Shown here: piece after piece, positions 38,585-48,021 of the stretch
Numbering within the stretch: the stretch's first letter is position 1
How the letters are laid out: the number at the start of each line of letters is the position of its first letter
From: Bifidobacterium choerinum
GTDB lineage: Bacteria; Actinomycetota; Actinomycetes; Actinomycetales; Bifidobacteriaceae
NCBI RefSeq assembly: GCF_000741135.1
Contig: NZ_JGYU01000006.1
Location: 1-64,000 of the forward strand
Direction: 5' to 3'
DNA: 64,000 nt
Notes under the pieces: generated by a model
Databases searched by the model: none
What the model was told of the DNA's origin: nothing
Seen by the model: the letters and a program-made list of their open reading frames with translations, nothing else
Made by a program: the position numbers and the translations under genes

Positions 38585-39802
38585 TCAGCCGCGCAGCGCC
38601 TTGTTCAGGTTCTCGTCGAGCGCGTCCATGAAGCCTTCGGTGTCGAGCCACGGATGATCGGGGCCGATGAGCAGCGCGAGGTCCTTCGTCATCTGGCCGC
38701 CCTCGACGGTCGCGATGATCGTCTGCTCGAGCTTCTCGGCGAAGTCGGCGACCTCGGGCGTGCCGTCGAGCTTCGCGCGGTGCTTGAGGCCGCCCGTCCA
38801 CGCGTAGATCGACGCGATCGGGTTCGTCGACGTCTTCTCGCCCTTCTGCCAGCGGCGGTAGTGGCGGGTGACGGTGCCGTGCGCGGCCTCGGCCTCGACG
38901 GTCTGGCCGTCGGGGGTCATCAGCACCGAGGTCATCAGGCCGAGCGAGCCGAAGCCCTGTGCGACGGTGTCGGACTGCACGTCGCCGTCGTAGTTCTTGC
39001 AGGCCCACACGTAGCCGCCGTGCCACTTGAGGGAGCTGGCGACCATGTCGTCGATGAGGCGGTGCTCGTAGGTGAGGCCCTCCTGCTCGTAGCGTTCCTT
39101 GTATTCGGTCTCGAACACCTCGGCGAAGATGTCCTTGAACTCGCCGTCGTATGCTTTGAGGATCGTGTTCTTCGTGGACAGGTAGACCGGGTAGCCGCGC
39201 AGCAGTCCGTAGTTGAAGCAGGCGCGCGCGAAGCCGCGGATCGAGTCGTCGAGGTTGTACTGCACCTGCGCGACGCCGGATCCCGGATAATCGAAGACGA
39301 GATGCTCGATCGGCGCGGAGCCGTCCTGCGGTGTGAAGGTCACCGTCAGGCTTCCCGGGCCCGGGACCTTGAAGTCGGTCGCCTTGTACTGGTCGCCGAA
39401 GGCGTGGCGGGCGACGACGATCGGCTTCGTCCAGCCCGGCACGAGGCGCGGGATGTTCGAGATGACGATCGGCTCGCGGAAGATCGTGCCGCCGAGGATG
39501 TTGCGGATCGTGCCGTTCGGCGACTTCCACATCTTCTTGAGGCCGAACTCCTCGACGCGCGCCTCGTCGGGCGTGATCGTCGCGCATTTGACGCCGACGT
39601 GCTCGCGCTTGATCGCCTCGGCGGCGTCGATCGTCACTTGGTCGTCGGTCGCGTCGCGGTTCTGGATGCTCAGGTCATAGTAGTCGAGGTTGACGTCGAG
39701 GTAGGGCAGGATGAGACGGTCCTTGATGTCCTTCCAGATGACGTGCGTCATCTCGTCGCCGTCGAGCTCGACGACCGTGCCTTCGACCTTGATTTTCGTC
39801 AT
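38585..39802 (-). CDS. icd: Isocitrate dehydrogenase, NADP-dependent (eukaryote-like/short form)
   Basis: 405 residues of the homodimeric IDH type: [13 protein letters not shown] start, [34 protein letters not shown] (phosphosite-type Ser and substrate Args), [36 protein letters not shown] (metal-binding Asps), and [14 protein letters not shown] for cofactor. It oxidises isocitrate to 2-oxoglutarate, supplying NADPH and glutamate precursor. GGAGGA lies before the start. Confidence 0.96.
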   Translation of the reverse strand: MTKIKVEGTVVELDGDEMTHVIWKDIKDRLILPYLDVNLDYYDLSIQNRDATDDQVTIDAAEAIKREHVGVKCATITPDEARVEEFGLKKMWKSPNGTIRNILGGTIFREPIVISNIPRLVPGWTKPIVVARHAFGDQYKATDFKVPGPGSLTVTFTPQDGSAPIEHLVFDYPGSGVAQVQYNLDDSIRGFARACFNYGLLRGYPVYLSTKNTILKAYDGEFKDIFAEVFETEYKERYEQEGLTYEHRLIDDMVASSLKWHGGYVWACKNYDGDVQSDTVAQGFGSLGLMTSVLMTPDGQTVEAEAAHGTVTRHYRRWQKGEKTSTNPIASIYAWTGGLKHRAKLDGTPEVADFAEKLEQTIIATVEGGQMTKDLALLIGPDHPWLDTEGFMDALDENLNKALRG

Positions 39803-39931
39803 GGGGGATTCCTCCAATGAGTGATCGGAACGTTTCCATAGACATGCATAGCGCATGACTGTTTCGTCCACGGACGATTGTCCAAAAACCGCGTCGCGCC
39901 CGTGTCACAGCTGCGCATTAGCCTAGGAGCC

Positions 39932-41053
39932 ATGTCTCAGGAAATTGAAATCGGCCTCGGCAAGAAGGGCCGCATCGCCTATGGTCTCGACGACATCGCG
40001 ATCGTCCCGTCCCGCCGCACACGCGATCCGCAGGACGTCTCCACCGCCTGGCAGGTGGACGCCTACCAGTTCGACATCCCGGTCATCGGCGCGCCGATGG
40101 ACTCGGTGACGAGCCCGAAGACGGCGATCGAGCTCGGCCGTCTCGGCACCGTCGGCGTCCTCGACCTCGAAGGCCTGTGGACCCGTTACGACGACCCGGA
40201 GCCGATCCTCGAGCATATCGCCGCGCTCGGCCCCCAGGAGGCCACCGCCTACCTGCAGCAGGCGTACGCCGAGCCGATCAAGCCGGAGCTCATCGTCTCG
40301 AGGCTGCATGAGATTCGCGACGCCGGCGTGACCGTCGCCGGCGCCCTGTCGCCGCAGCGCACGCAGCAGTACTACTCCACGGTGCTCGAGGCCGGCGTCG
40401 ACCTCTTCGTCATCCGCGGCACCGCCGTCTCCGCCGAGCATGTCTCGACCGACCACGAGCCGCTCAACCTCAAGAAGTTCATCTACGACCTCGACGTGCC
40501 GGTCATCGTCGGCGGCGCCGCGAACTACACGGCGGCGCTGCATCTGATGCGTGCGGGCGCCGCCGGCGTCCTCGTCGGGTTCGGCGGCGGTGCCGTCTCC
40601 GCCGTGCGCAAGACGATCGGCGTGCATGTGCCGCTCGCGACGGCGATCTCCGACGTGGCCGAGGCGCGCCGCGACTACATGGACGAGTCCGGCGGCCGCT
40701 ATGTGCAGGTCATCGCCGACGGCGGCATGGGCGACTCCGGCAGCTTCGTGACCGCGCTGGCGATGGGCGCCGACGCGTGCATGCTCGGTGCGCCGCTCGC
40801 ACGCGCCAAGGAGGCGCCCGGCCACGGCAAGCACTGGGGCGCGGAGGCGCGCCATGCGACGCTGCCGCGCGGCTTCCGCTCCGACGTCGGCACCGTCGGC
40901 ACGCTCGAGGAGATCCTGTACGGGCCGAGCCACATGGCCGACGGCATGACGAACTTCATCGGCGCGCTGCGGCGCGCGATGGCGTCGACCGGATACGTCG
41001 ATCTTAAGAACTTCCAGCGTTGCGATGTCGTCGTGACGCCCACCGGACGCTGA
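39932..41053 (+). CDS. guaB3: GuaB3-family IMP dehydrogenase-related protein
   Basis: 373 residues with the IMPDH/GMP-reductase barrel: GLDDIAIVPSRRTRDPQDV, VIGAPMDSVTSPKTA, and RRDYMDESGGRYVQVIADGGMGDSG for phosphate binding. There are no CBS domains. The loop that holds the catalytic Cys in true IMPDH (GPGSxCTT) reads VGFGGGAVSAVRK, so standard IMPDH chemistry is unlikely; the GuaB3 group may act as GMP reductase, but this is not shown here. A TAGCCT box ends 7 nt before the ATG, with AGGAG in between. A 16-bp hairpin follows. Confidence 0.9.
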   Translation: MSQEIEIGLGKKGRIAYGLDDIAIVPSRRTRDPQDVSTAWQVDAYQFDIPVIGAPMDSVTSPKTAIELGRLGTVGVLDLEGLWTRYDDPEPILEHIAALGPQEATAYLQQAYAEPIKPELIVSRLHEIRDAGVTVAGALSPQRTQQYYSTVLEAGVDLFVIRGTAVSAEHVSTDHEPLNLKKFIYDLDVPVIVGGAANYTAALHLMRAGAAGVLVGFGGGAVSAVRKTIGVHVPLATAISDVAEARRDYMDESGGRYVQVIADGGMGDSGSFVTALAMGADACMLGAPLARAKEAPGHGKHWGAEARHATLPRGFRSDVGTVGTLEEILYGPSHMADGMTNFIGALRRAMASTGYVDLKNFQRCDVVVTPTGR

Positions 41054-41072
41054 CCGGCGCCTCCCCGGGAAC

Positions 41073-41116
41073 GGGGGCCGCCGCCGCATGGACGATGCCG
41101 TGCGGCGGCGGCCCCC
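41073..41116 (+). terminator. Hairpin terminator after guaB3
   Basis: 16-bp perfect GC stem (41073-41088 with 41101-41116), 12-nt loop. Confidence 0.8.
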
Positions 41117-41682
41117 ATTCCGCGTTCCGGCGACCCGCGATCGTCGGACATGGGATGCGTGGCACCGGCGTGCATGGGGATGGGGTCGGCTTCGGCACAT
41201 GAGTTTCCGCGTATGGCATAATGTGAGGGGCTTGCGAAAATCGCCGAACTCACAATTTGCCCACTATGTGGATTAGGCAAATCTGCTTCAAATGTCCATA
41301 TTTATGTTGTCGGTCACATAGTTCAATGTGCAAACGTATTCAACGGCGACGTCGGAAAACGCCCGAAAAGCAACATGTTAAGGGCTTAACGTCCGGGACG
41401 TTTTCCGTTATCCACAATGAATCATTGACGATGTGGATATCGGGGAGGTTTTCCACAAATGGACATCGGTTGCTGCAACCGTTGGTATTCCGCGCCGGAA
41501 TACGCTACATTCGTGTTCGACGGGACGACCCGCCGGCCTCACGGTCCGCTCCGGGAAAGGCGGGCCCGTCATGATAAACGAAGTACAGCATCAGGGATAT
41601 GGTTCGCGCGCCACGGCCACGGCGGGGCGCGCGGGGGAAGATCCCTGAGGGGCGGGCTCAACACAGGGGGAGGGAACACCCG
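41117..41682 (+). other. 566-bp non-coding island, AT-richer than its surroundings
   Basis: I see no convincing gene here; open frames have no homology-like features and poor codon bias. The island contains several DnaA-box-like 9-mers (41267-41457) and three perfect short palindromes: 41388-41402, 41467-41481 and 41485-41503. A 25-codon open frame at 41571-41648 with a GAAAGG site is a possible leader peptide for the next gene, but unproven. Confidence 0.7.
41267..41457. promoter_or_regulatory. Cluster of DnaA-box-like sites
   Basis: One perfect TTATCCACA (41408-41416) and three one-mismatch sites: TGTGGATTA (41267-41275), TGTGGATAT (41432-41440) and TTTTCCACA (41449-41457). Three lie within 50 bp, on both strands. 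Confidence 0.55.
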
Positions 41683-42450
41683 ATGAACGCCAACGACGAC
41701 TATCGCCATGACGACCATGACGAGGACGACTACCGGTATGACGAAGACGGTTGCCGGCATGATGAAGACGACCGGCGACATGACGACTTCGCCGCCGCCG
41801 ACGCTGTCGACGAGACCGACGACGCCGACGAGGAGGAGGATGTCCTCGATCTGGGACTGGCCGCGTTCTACGAGGAGATGGACGAGCGCAGCTGCAGGGA
41901 GTTCGACGAGGCGGTCGAGCGCGACCGCCGCCGCGCCGAACGCGCGCGCATCGAGGACATGCGCGCCGTGGATCGCATGCAGCGCGGCGCACGACGCCGC
42001 GCGCTGCCGTCCTACGACGGCGACATCCCGCTGGCGGTACGCGACGAATCGCTGCACTACCATGTGCAGCTGTGCTTCGAGCACGAGTACACGGACGCCT
42101 ACATCCGCAATCTGGTGATGCAGATCTGCCGCACCATCTGCGCGGCGGTCGAGGTCATGCGCGCACGCCAGACCGGCAGCTCGCTCGCCAAATACGTCAG
42201 GCCCGAATGCATCAGGCGCATCGAGACGATGCGCTCGGTGCTCGAAGGCAATCCGGACCAGCTTCCCGCGCCTGCGCTGCGCCTGCGCTACGCGCCGGTC
42301 ATGCCGCGTCTCGTGCATGCGATGATGCTCAACGAGCAGACGCTGGAGATCTCGATTCACATCACGCTCGGCGCGACGCCCCACTGCGGCAACATGCGCC
42401 TCGTGCGCCATGGGTCGCGCTGGGTGTGCGACATGATTGACCTCGGCTGA
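41683..42450 (+). CDS. Rv3235-like (DUF6459) family protein
   Basis: 255 residues in two parts. The N-terminal half is low-complexity and extremely acidic, with runs of Asp, His, Arg and Glu (about 1-60), then a charged helix. The C-terminal half (about 130-255) has a helical ICRTICAAVEVMRARQTG segment followed by beta strands PALRLRYAPVMPRLVHAMML and a closing GSRWVCDMIDLG, as in the actinobacterial DUF6459 family. Function is unknown. The NTF2-like closing strand (RWVC.. LG) is the best family mark. GGAGG lies about ten bases before the ATG. Confidence 0.75.
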   Translation: MNANDDYRHDDHDEDDYRYDEDGCRHDEDDRRHDDFAAADAVDETDDADEEEDVLDLGLAAFYEEMDERSCREFDEAVERDRRRAERARIEDMRAVDRMQRGARRRALPSYDGDIPLAVRDESLHYHVQLCFEHEYTDAYIRNLVMQICRTICAAVEVMRARQTGSSLAKYVRPECIRRIETMRSVLEGNPDQLPAPALRLRYAPVMPRLVHAMMLNEQTLEISIHITLGATPHCGNMRLVRHGSRWVCDMIDLG

Positions 42451-42479
42451 AGCGCGCGGCCGCATGCGCGGCCGTGCGT

Positions 42480-42485
42480 TATAGT
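42480..42485 (+). promoter_or_regulatory. -10 box TATAGT for a leaderless acyl-CoA synthetase mRNA
   Basis: TATAGT ends 7 nt before the ATG at 42493, which places the transcription start at or next to the start codon. Confidence 0.5.
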
Positions 42486-42492
42486 GGGAGGC

Positions 42493-44415
42493 ATGCTCAG
42501 GGAATACGGACTCGACAATATCTACGTGACCACGCAGAAGGACACGGTATACTCGCTGCTGTCCGACCGCGCGATCGCCGACCCGGGCGACCTGATCGCC
42601 CAATGGAAGGACGAGCGGACGCGCCAGTGGAACGACGTGATGGCAGGGGAGATGCTCGCCCAGGTGCGCAGCGTCGCCAAGGGCCTCATGGCCATCGGCG
42701 CGAAGCAGGGCACGATGGTCGTGCTCTATTCAGCCACCTGCTACGAGTGGGGCGTCCTCGACTTCGCCTGCGCGGCGATCGGCGCCGTGTCCGTGCCTAT
42801 CTACGAGACCGATTCGCTCAAGCAGGCGGCCTCGATCGTCGAGGAGGTCGATCCGCTCATCGCCTTCGGCGACGAGGCGCATACGCATACGCTCGACTAC
42901 ATCGCCGCCGAACATCCGGGCCTCAAGCACGTCTTCAACCTCAAGAACGGCGCGCTCGACGCACTCATCGACTACGGCGAGGCGATCGATGACGACGAGC
43001 TCGACGAGGCGATCGGACGCGTGCGCGCTGACGACCTGCTGACGATCGTCTTCACGTCGGGCTCGACCGGCAGGCCGAAGGGCGCGATGCTGTCGCACCG
43101 CAACTTCACGCACATCGTCAAAAACGGCTACGAGATCCTGCCGGAGATGCTCTACGAGCCGAACCGTCTGCTGCTGTTCCTGCCGCGCGTCTTCGAGAAG
43201 GTGTACAACGCCGCGTCGCAGAAGGCCGGCACCGGCATGCGCGGACGCATCTTCGCGAACGCCTTCAAGCACTTCGTCGCATGGTCGAAGATGGAGGTCG
43301 AGCACAAGCGGCCGTCGGCCGTCATGCGTATGAAGCACTCCTTCTACATGGGCACCGTCGCCTCGTCGTTCCGCTCGGCGCTGGGCCCGAACCTGCGCTA
43401 CCTCGCATGCGGCGGCGCACCGATCAACACCGACCTCGTGCATTTCTTCAACGGCATGGACGACATCACGTTCATCCAGGGCTACGGCATGACCGAGACC
43501 GCGGCGCCGATGGTCGTCAACTGGCAGAAGGCGAACCGCCCCGGCTCGGTGGGACGCCCCGGTCCCGGCATGGCGATCCGCACCGCCGAGGACGGCGAGA
43601 TCGAGGTCAAGGGGCCGAACGTCTTCCTCGGCTACTACCGCAACCCGGACAAGACCGACGAGGTCCTCGATCCGAGCGGCTGGCTGCACACCGGCGACCT
43701 CGGCACGATCGACGACGAGGGATTCCTGTACATCACCGGACGCAAGAAGGACATCATCATCACCGCCGGCGGCAAGAACGTCTCCCCGGCGCCGATGGAG
43801 GGCACGATCTGCGAATGCCCGATCGTCGCGCACGCCGTCGTCGTCGGCGACAACCGGCCGTTCATCGGCGCCCTCGTGACGCTCGACCCGGAGATGACGC
43901 CGTCGTGGCTCGCCGAGCAGGGGCTCGACCCGCGCATGCCGATGGAGGACGTCGCCGAAAGCGACGCCGTCCACTCGTTCATCCAGCAGTACGTCGACCG
44001 GGCGAACGCTGAGGTCTCGCGCGCCGAATCGGTGCGCAAGTTCATCGTGCTGCCCCGCGACTTCAGCCTCGAGGACGGCACGATGACCGCGAGCATGAAG
44101 GTCGTGCGCCCCAAGGTGCTCACGCGGTACGCCGAGGTCATCGACGGGGAGCTGTACGCGCCGGTGGCCGCCGTGCGCACTCCGAACGTCGGCATGCAGA
44201 TCCTGGAAAGCACGACCGAGACGGTCAAGAAGGCCGGCGAAAGCGTGCGCGCCGCATCCGAGAACGTGACGCCGCGCGTGCGCCAGGCGATCGACAACGT
44301 CCATGAGCGCCTCGGCGAATGGCGCGACGAGCACGGCGACGCCGCGCGCGAACGGAACGACGACGCGCAGCCGGACGCCGGCGCCGATGCGAAGGACGAT
44401 GCGGACGCGGCATGA
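42493..44415 (+). CDS. Long-chain acyl-CoA synthetase (AMP-binding, FadD15-like)
   Basis: 640 residues. AMP-binding motifs: TIVFTSGSTGRPKGAMLSH (about 188-206), YGMTETAAPMV, GWLHTGDLGTIDDEGFLYI and GRKKDIIITAGGKNVSPAPME. The C-terminal lysine of standard enzymes falls in the TASMKVVRPKV region. It activates fatty acids to acyl-CoA via acyl-AMP. After the catalytic part comes a C-terminal extension of about 75 residues with a repeat-like amphipathic helix (ESTTETVKKAGESVRAASEN) and an acidic end, perhaps for membrane contact. The start at 42493 follows a leaderless pattern. Confidence 0.93.
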   Translation: MLREYGLDNIYVTTQKDTVYSLLSDRAIADPGDLIAQWKDERTRQWNDVMAGEMLAQVRSVAKGLMAIGAKQGTMVVLYSATCYEWGVLDFACAAIGAVSVPIYETDSLKQAASIVEEVDPLIAFGDEAHTHTLDYIAAEHPGLKHVFNLKNGALDALIDYGEAIDDDELDEAIGRVRADDLLTIVFTSGSTGRPKGAMLSHRNFTHIVKNGYEILPEMLYEPNRLLLFLPRVFEKVYNAASQKAGTGMRGRIFANAFKHFVAWSKMEVEHKRPSAVMRMKHSFYMGTVASSFRSALGPNLRYLACGGAPINTDLVHFFNGMDDITFIQGYGMTETAAPMVVNWQKANRPGSVGRPGPGMAIRTAEDGEIEVKGPNVFLGYYRNPDKTDEVLDPSGWLHTGDLGTIDDEGFLYITGRKKDIIITAGGKNVSPAPMEGTICECPIVAHAVVVGDNRPFIGALVTLDPEMTPSWLAEQGLDPRMPMEDVAESDAVHSFIQQYVDRANAEVSRAESVRKFIVLPRDFSLEDGTMTASMKVVRPKVLTRYAEVIDGELYAPVAAVRTPNVGMQILESTTETVKKAGESVRAASENVTPRVRQAIDNVHERLGEWRDEHGDAARERNDDAQPDAGADAKDDADAA

Positions 44416-44479
44416 CGGCCGCATCCGCATCGGCGAACCAACACCCCAATAGAGGAACTGATATAACAGAGGAGCAACA

Positions 44480-44965
44480 GTGGCAATCCGTGAAATACGA
44501 GTCGTACCCGATCCGGTCCTGCGCACGCCGTGCGATCCGATCACCGAGATCACGCCGGCGGTGCGGCGCCTCGTCGAGGACCTGCTCGACACCGTCGACG
44601 ACCCTGGACGCGCCGGGCTGTCCGCCAACCAGATCGGCGTGGGGCTGCGTGCCTTCTCCTACAACATCGACGGCACCGTCGGCTACGTGCTTAACCCGGT
44701 GCTCGAGGAGACGCGCGGCGAACAGTACGGCGACGAGGGTTGCCTGTCGCTGCCCGGCCTGTGGTACAAGACGCGCCGCGCCGACTATGCGCGCGTGCGC
44801 GGCATCGACCTCGACGGCAACGAGGTCGTCCTCGAAGGCGACGGCATCATGGGGCGCATGCTCCAGCACGAGACCGACCATCTCGACGGCCACGTCTACA
44901 TCGATCGGCTCGAGAAGGACGAGCGCCGCGCCGCGATGCGCCGCATGCGCAGCCTGAACTCCTGA
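44480..44965 (+). CDS. def: Peptide deformylase
   Basis: Removes the N-formyl group from nascent proteins. 161 residues with the three PDF motifs: [10 protein letters not shown] (motif 1, with Ser in place of the usual Ala), EGCLSLPG (motif 2, metal Cys) and QHETDHLDG (motif 3, HExxH). The start is GTG at 44480, behind GAGGAG seven bases upstream; no ATG precedes it. It is followed by a hairpin and the rpsB promoter. Confidence 0.95.
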   Translation: MAIREIRVVPDPVLRTPCDPITEITPAVRRLVEDLLDTVDDPGRAGLSANQIGVGLRAFSYNIDGTVGYVLNPVLEETRGEQYGDEGCLSLPGLWYKTRRADYARVRGIDLDGNEVVLEGDGIMGRMLQHETDHLDGHVYIDRLEKDERRAAMRRMRSLNS

Positions 44966-44984
44966 CCGTTCGAAGCGACCCGTG

Positions 44985-45032
44985 TGCGCCCCTCGCGGAA
45001 CCATTGATTCTGGGAGGGGCGCATGCTATATT
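44985..45032 (+). promoter_or_regulatory. Hairpin after def, then rpsB promoter and long leader
   Basis: A 10-bp stem (44985-44994 with 45014-45023) ends the def transcript; TATATT at 45027-45032 is a good -10 for rpsB. The resulting leader is about 180 nt. Nothing coding is seen in it. Confidence 0.55.
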
Positions 45033-45221
45033 CGTCAGCGATGTGCCAACCGGCGCCCCGTGCAGTCGCGCGCATGGGACGCCACCGAACATCCCCAACC
45101 GGCGCACCATGACAACGCGCCATGCGAGCGACGGCTTGTGTCGGTCGGTCGAGCCCCCGGGGCGAGATTGCACGCAATGCCGCATGGCCAGGCAATAACC
45201 GACAAGAAAGGTAGCGATACC

Positions 45222-46124
45222 ATGGCTCAGATCACGATGAGCGAGATGCTCAAGGCCGGTCTCCAGTTCGGACACCAGACCCGCCGTTGGAACCCGAAGA
45301 TGAAGCAGTACATCCTCACGGAGCGCAACGGCATCTACATCATCAACCTGTTCAAGACGCTCGACCTGATCGACGTCGCCTACGACTTCATCAAGACGAC
45401 CGTCGCGCACAACGGCACGGTGCTGTTCGTCGGCACGAAGAAGCAGGCTCAGGAGGCCATCAAGACCCAGGCCACCCGCGTGAACATGCCGTACGTCTCC
45501 GAGCGTTGGCTCGGCGGCATGCTGACCAACTTCCAGACCGTCTCCAAGCGCGTCACGCGCCTCAAGGAACTCGAGGAGATGGACTTCTCCGACGTGCATG
45601 GCTCCGGCCTGACGAAGAAGGAGCTCCTGCTCCTCGAGCGCGAGAAGGACAAGCTGGAGAAGCAGCTCGGCGGCATCCGCAACATGAACCGCACGCCTTC
45701 CGCGATGTTCGTCGTGGACGTCAACAAGGAGGCCCTCGCGGTCGAGGAAGCCCACAAGCTCGGCATCCCGGTCGTCGCGATCGTCGACACCAACGCCGAT
45801 CCGGAGACCGTCGAGTACCCGATCCCGGCGAACGACGACGCGATCCGCGGCATCGAGCTGCTGACGACGCTCTTCGCTGACGCCGTCGCCGAAGGCCTGC
45901 TCGAGCGTTCCGGAAAGAGCGCACAGAGCGAAGGCACCTCCACCGAGCAGCCGATGGCCGCCTGGGAGAAGGAACTGCTCGAGAACACCGACCGTGAGAA
46001 CGCAGTCGTCACCGAGAGCGCCGTGCTCAAGGACGACGAGGCCGAAGGCGCCTCCTCCGAGGCCGCCCGTTCGGACGCCCACTTCGAGGCCGCGCAGGCC
46101 GAGCAGGACACCGAGGCCAAGTGA
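45222..46124 (+). CDS. rpsB: 30S ribosomal protein S2
   Basis: 300 residues. The S2 core (1-235) has [50 protein letters not shown], and [28 protein letters not shown]. After it comes an acidic, Ala/Glu-rich C-terminal extension of about 60 residues, typical of actinobacterial S2. It assembles late on the 30S head. AAGAAAGG lies about 12 bases before the ATG. It heads the rpsB-tsf unit; an internal hairpin separates the two. Confidence 0.97.
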   Translation: MAQITMSEMLKAGLQFGHQTRRWNPKMKQYILTERNGIYIINLFKTLDLIDVAYDFIKTTVAHNGTVLFVGTKKQAQEAIKTQATRVNMPYVSERWLGGMLTNFQTVSKRVTRLKELEEMDFSDVHGSGLTKKELLLLEREKDKLEKQLGGIRNMNRTPSAMFVVDVNKEALAVEEAHKLGIPVVAIVDTNADPETVEYPIPANDDAIRGIELLTTLFADAVAEGLLERSGKSAQSEGTSTEQPMAAWEKELLENTDRENAVVTESAVLKDDEAEGASSEAARSDAHFEAAQAEQDTEAK

Positions 46125-46130
46125 TCCCGA

Positions 46131-46159
46131 GCGGATGGCGGCGACCCGCCGCCATCCGC
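46131..46159 (+). terminator. Hairpin between rpsB and tsf
   Basis: 13-bp perfect stem (46131-46143 with 46147-46159), 3-nt loop, then a T-rich run at 46172-46184. It may partially terminate and so lower tsf relative to rpsB. Confidence 0.65.
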
Positions 46160-46205
46160 CTGCCTCCATACACTTTTTCTTTTCAATTCAACCAAGGAGA
46201 CATCA

Positions 46206-47066
46206 ATGGCAGCAATCACCGCAGCATTGATCAAGCAGGTCCGCGAGGAGACCGGCGCCGGCATGATGGACGTCAAGAAGGCGCTCACCGAGGCCGAAGG
46301 CGACGTCGCACGCGCGAAGGAAATCATCCGCGCCAAGGGCATTCAGGCCGCCGGCAAGCGTGAGGGCCGCAAGGCCCAGGAAGGCACGATCGCGTCGACC
46401 GTCGTCGATTCCGCGAACGGCCAGACCGGCTACGCCGTCGAGCTCAACTCGGAGACCGACTTCGTCGCGAAGACCCCGAAGTTCGTCGACTTCTCGAACA
46501 CCGTCCTCGCCGACGCCGTCAAGGCCGACGCGAACAGCATCGACGACGTCCTCAACGCGCCGTCCGCCGACGGCGACGTGAAGACCGACATCGAGGAGGC
46601 GGCCGCGCTGTTCGGCGAGCACGTCAAGGTCGGCCAGTTCGCGAAGATCACCGGCCCGCGCGTTGAGATCTACGCCCATAAGAAGTCCGCCGAGATGCCG
46701 CCGAGCATCGTCGCGATGATTGCGACCGACGAGGCCGGCGCCGCCGTGGCCCATGAGGCCGCGCTGCAGATCTCCGCGATGGGCGCCCGCTGGCTCACCC
46801 GCGAGGACGTCCCGGAGGACGTCGTCGAGAGCGAACGCCGCGTCGCCACCGAGAAGTCGCTCGCCGAGGGCAAGCCGGAGAAGATCGTCCCGAAGATCGT
46901 CGAAGGCCGCCTCAACGCGTTCTTCAAGGAGAACGTGCTGCTCGAGCAGGCCTACGTCAAGGAACCGTCGAAGACGATCGGCGACCTGTTCAAGGAGGTC
47001 GGCGGTCAGGCTCTCGCCTTCGCCCGCCTCGAGGTCGGCAAGGGCCCGGAGGCCGACGTCGACTGA
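46206..47066 (+). CDS. tsf: Elongation factor Ts
   Basis: EF-Ts recharges EF-Tu by releasing GDP. 286 residues: UBA-like N-domain MAAITAALIKQVREETGAGM followed by MDVKKALTEAEGD, the conserved VELNSETDFVAKTPKF (TDFV inserts between EF-Tu helices), and a C-terminal dimer region ending in VGGQALAFARLEVGKG. AAGGAG lies before the start. Confidence 0.97.
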   Translation: MAAITAALIKQVREETGAGMMDVKKALTEAEGDVARAKEIIRAKGIQAAGKREGRKAQEGTIASTVVDSANGQTGYAVELNSETDFVAKTPKFVDFSNTVLADAVKADANSIDDVLNAPSADGDVKTDIEEAAALFGEHVKVGQFAKITGPRVEIYAHKKSAEMPPSIVAMIATDEAGAAVAHEAALQISAMGARWLTREDVPEDVVESERRVATEKSLAEGKPEKIVPKIVEGRLNAFFKENVLLEQAYVKEPSKTIGDLFKEVGGQALAFARLEVGKGPEADVD

Positions 47067-47084
47067 CGCGACCGCGCATCGATG

Positions 47085-47139
47085 ATGAACGCGGATGGGG
47101 CCGCGCGCCGTGAGGGTGCGCGGCCCCATCCGCGTTCAT
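47085..47139 (+). terminator. Terminator after tsf with a 22-bp perfect stem
   Basis: Arms 47085-47106 and 47118-47139, 11-nt loop, no T-tract. Confidence 0.85.
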
Positions 47140-47220
47140 ATGCCTCCCCGCCGCGGTGTCGAACGGCACCGATACTCTAAAAGACGGTATTTTGCGATCC
47201 ATCGACGAGGAAGGCATGAT

Positions 47221-47967
47221 ATGGCAGAGGAAACGACGCAATCCGAACCGCGCAGGGTGTTGCTCAAGCTCTCGGGGGAGGCCTTCGGCGGCGGCAGCGT
47301 CGGCATCGACACCGGTGTCGTGCGGCGCATCGCCTCCGAGATCGTGCCGGCCGTCGAAGCCGGCGTGCAGGTGGCGATCGTCACCGGTGGGGGCAACTTC
47401 TTCCGCGGCGCCGAACTGCAGCAGGCGGGCATCGATCGTTCCCGCGGTGACTATATGGGTATGCTCGGCACCGTCATGAACTGCCTCGCGCTGCAGGACT
47501 TCCTCGAGCAGGAAGGTCAGGCGACGCGCGTGCAGACGGCGATCACGATGGGGCAGGTCGCCGAGCCGTACATCCCGCTCAAGGCGATCCGCCACCTCGA
47601 GAAAGGCCGCGTCGTCATCTTCGGCGCCGGCGCCGGCATGCCATACTTCTCGACCGACACTGTCTCGATCCAGCGTTCGCTCGAGATTCACTGCGATGAG
47701 GTGCTCATGGGTAAGAACGGCGTCGACGGCGTCTACACCTCCGACCCGCGCAAGGACCCGGACGCAAAGCGCTTCGCGCGCCTGAGCTACAAGCGCGCGC
47801 TCGTCGACAACCTCGCGGTTATGGACGCCTCGGCGATGGCGATGGCGCGTGACAACGACCAGCACATCCGCGTGTTCGGGCTCGAGGCGCCCGGCGACGT
47901 CACCCGCGCGTTGCTCGGCGAGTCGATTGGTACGCTGGTGTCCAACGGGGAGTCGCAGCTGGCATGA
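47221..47967 (+). CDS. pyrH: UMP kinase
   Basis: 248 residues of the amino-acid-kinase fold: [12 protein letters not shown] at about 13-24, [37 protein letters not shown] split across the UMP and GTP-effector regions, [17 protein letters not shown], and [15 protein letters not shown]. It phosphorylates UMP to UDP. GAGGAAGG lies before the ATG. A TACTCT -10-like box lies around 47173. It starts the pyrH-frr unit. Confidence 0.96.
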   Translation: MAEETTQSEPRRVLLKLSGEAFGGGSVGIDTGVVRRIASEIVPAVEAGVQVAIVTGGGNFFRGAELQQAGIDRSRGDYMGMLGTVMNCLALQDFLEQEGQATRVQTAITMGQVAEPYIPLKAIRHLEKGRVVIFGAGAGMPYFSTDTVSIQRSLEIHCDEVLMGKNGVDGVYTSDPRKDPDAKRFARLSYKRALVDNLAVMDASAMAMARDNDQHIRVFGLEAPGDVTRALLGESIGTLVSNGESQLA

Positions 47968-48021
47968 ACGCCGTGTGACGCCCACGACGCCGACAACAGG
48001 TTTCATCAAAGGAGAACAAAC

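Noticed and set aside
41267..41457. DnaA-box cluster as the main chromosomal origin
   Set aside because: No dnaA, dnaN, rpmH or gyrB genes nearby; bifidobacterial origins are normally beside dnaA.
41257..41574. 105-codon frame in the non-coding island
   Set aside because: Poor codon bias, no ribosome site, and it contains the DnaA-like boxes and palindromes.
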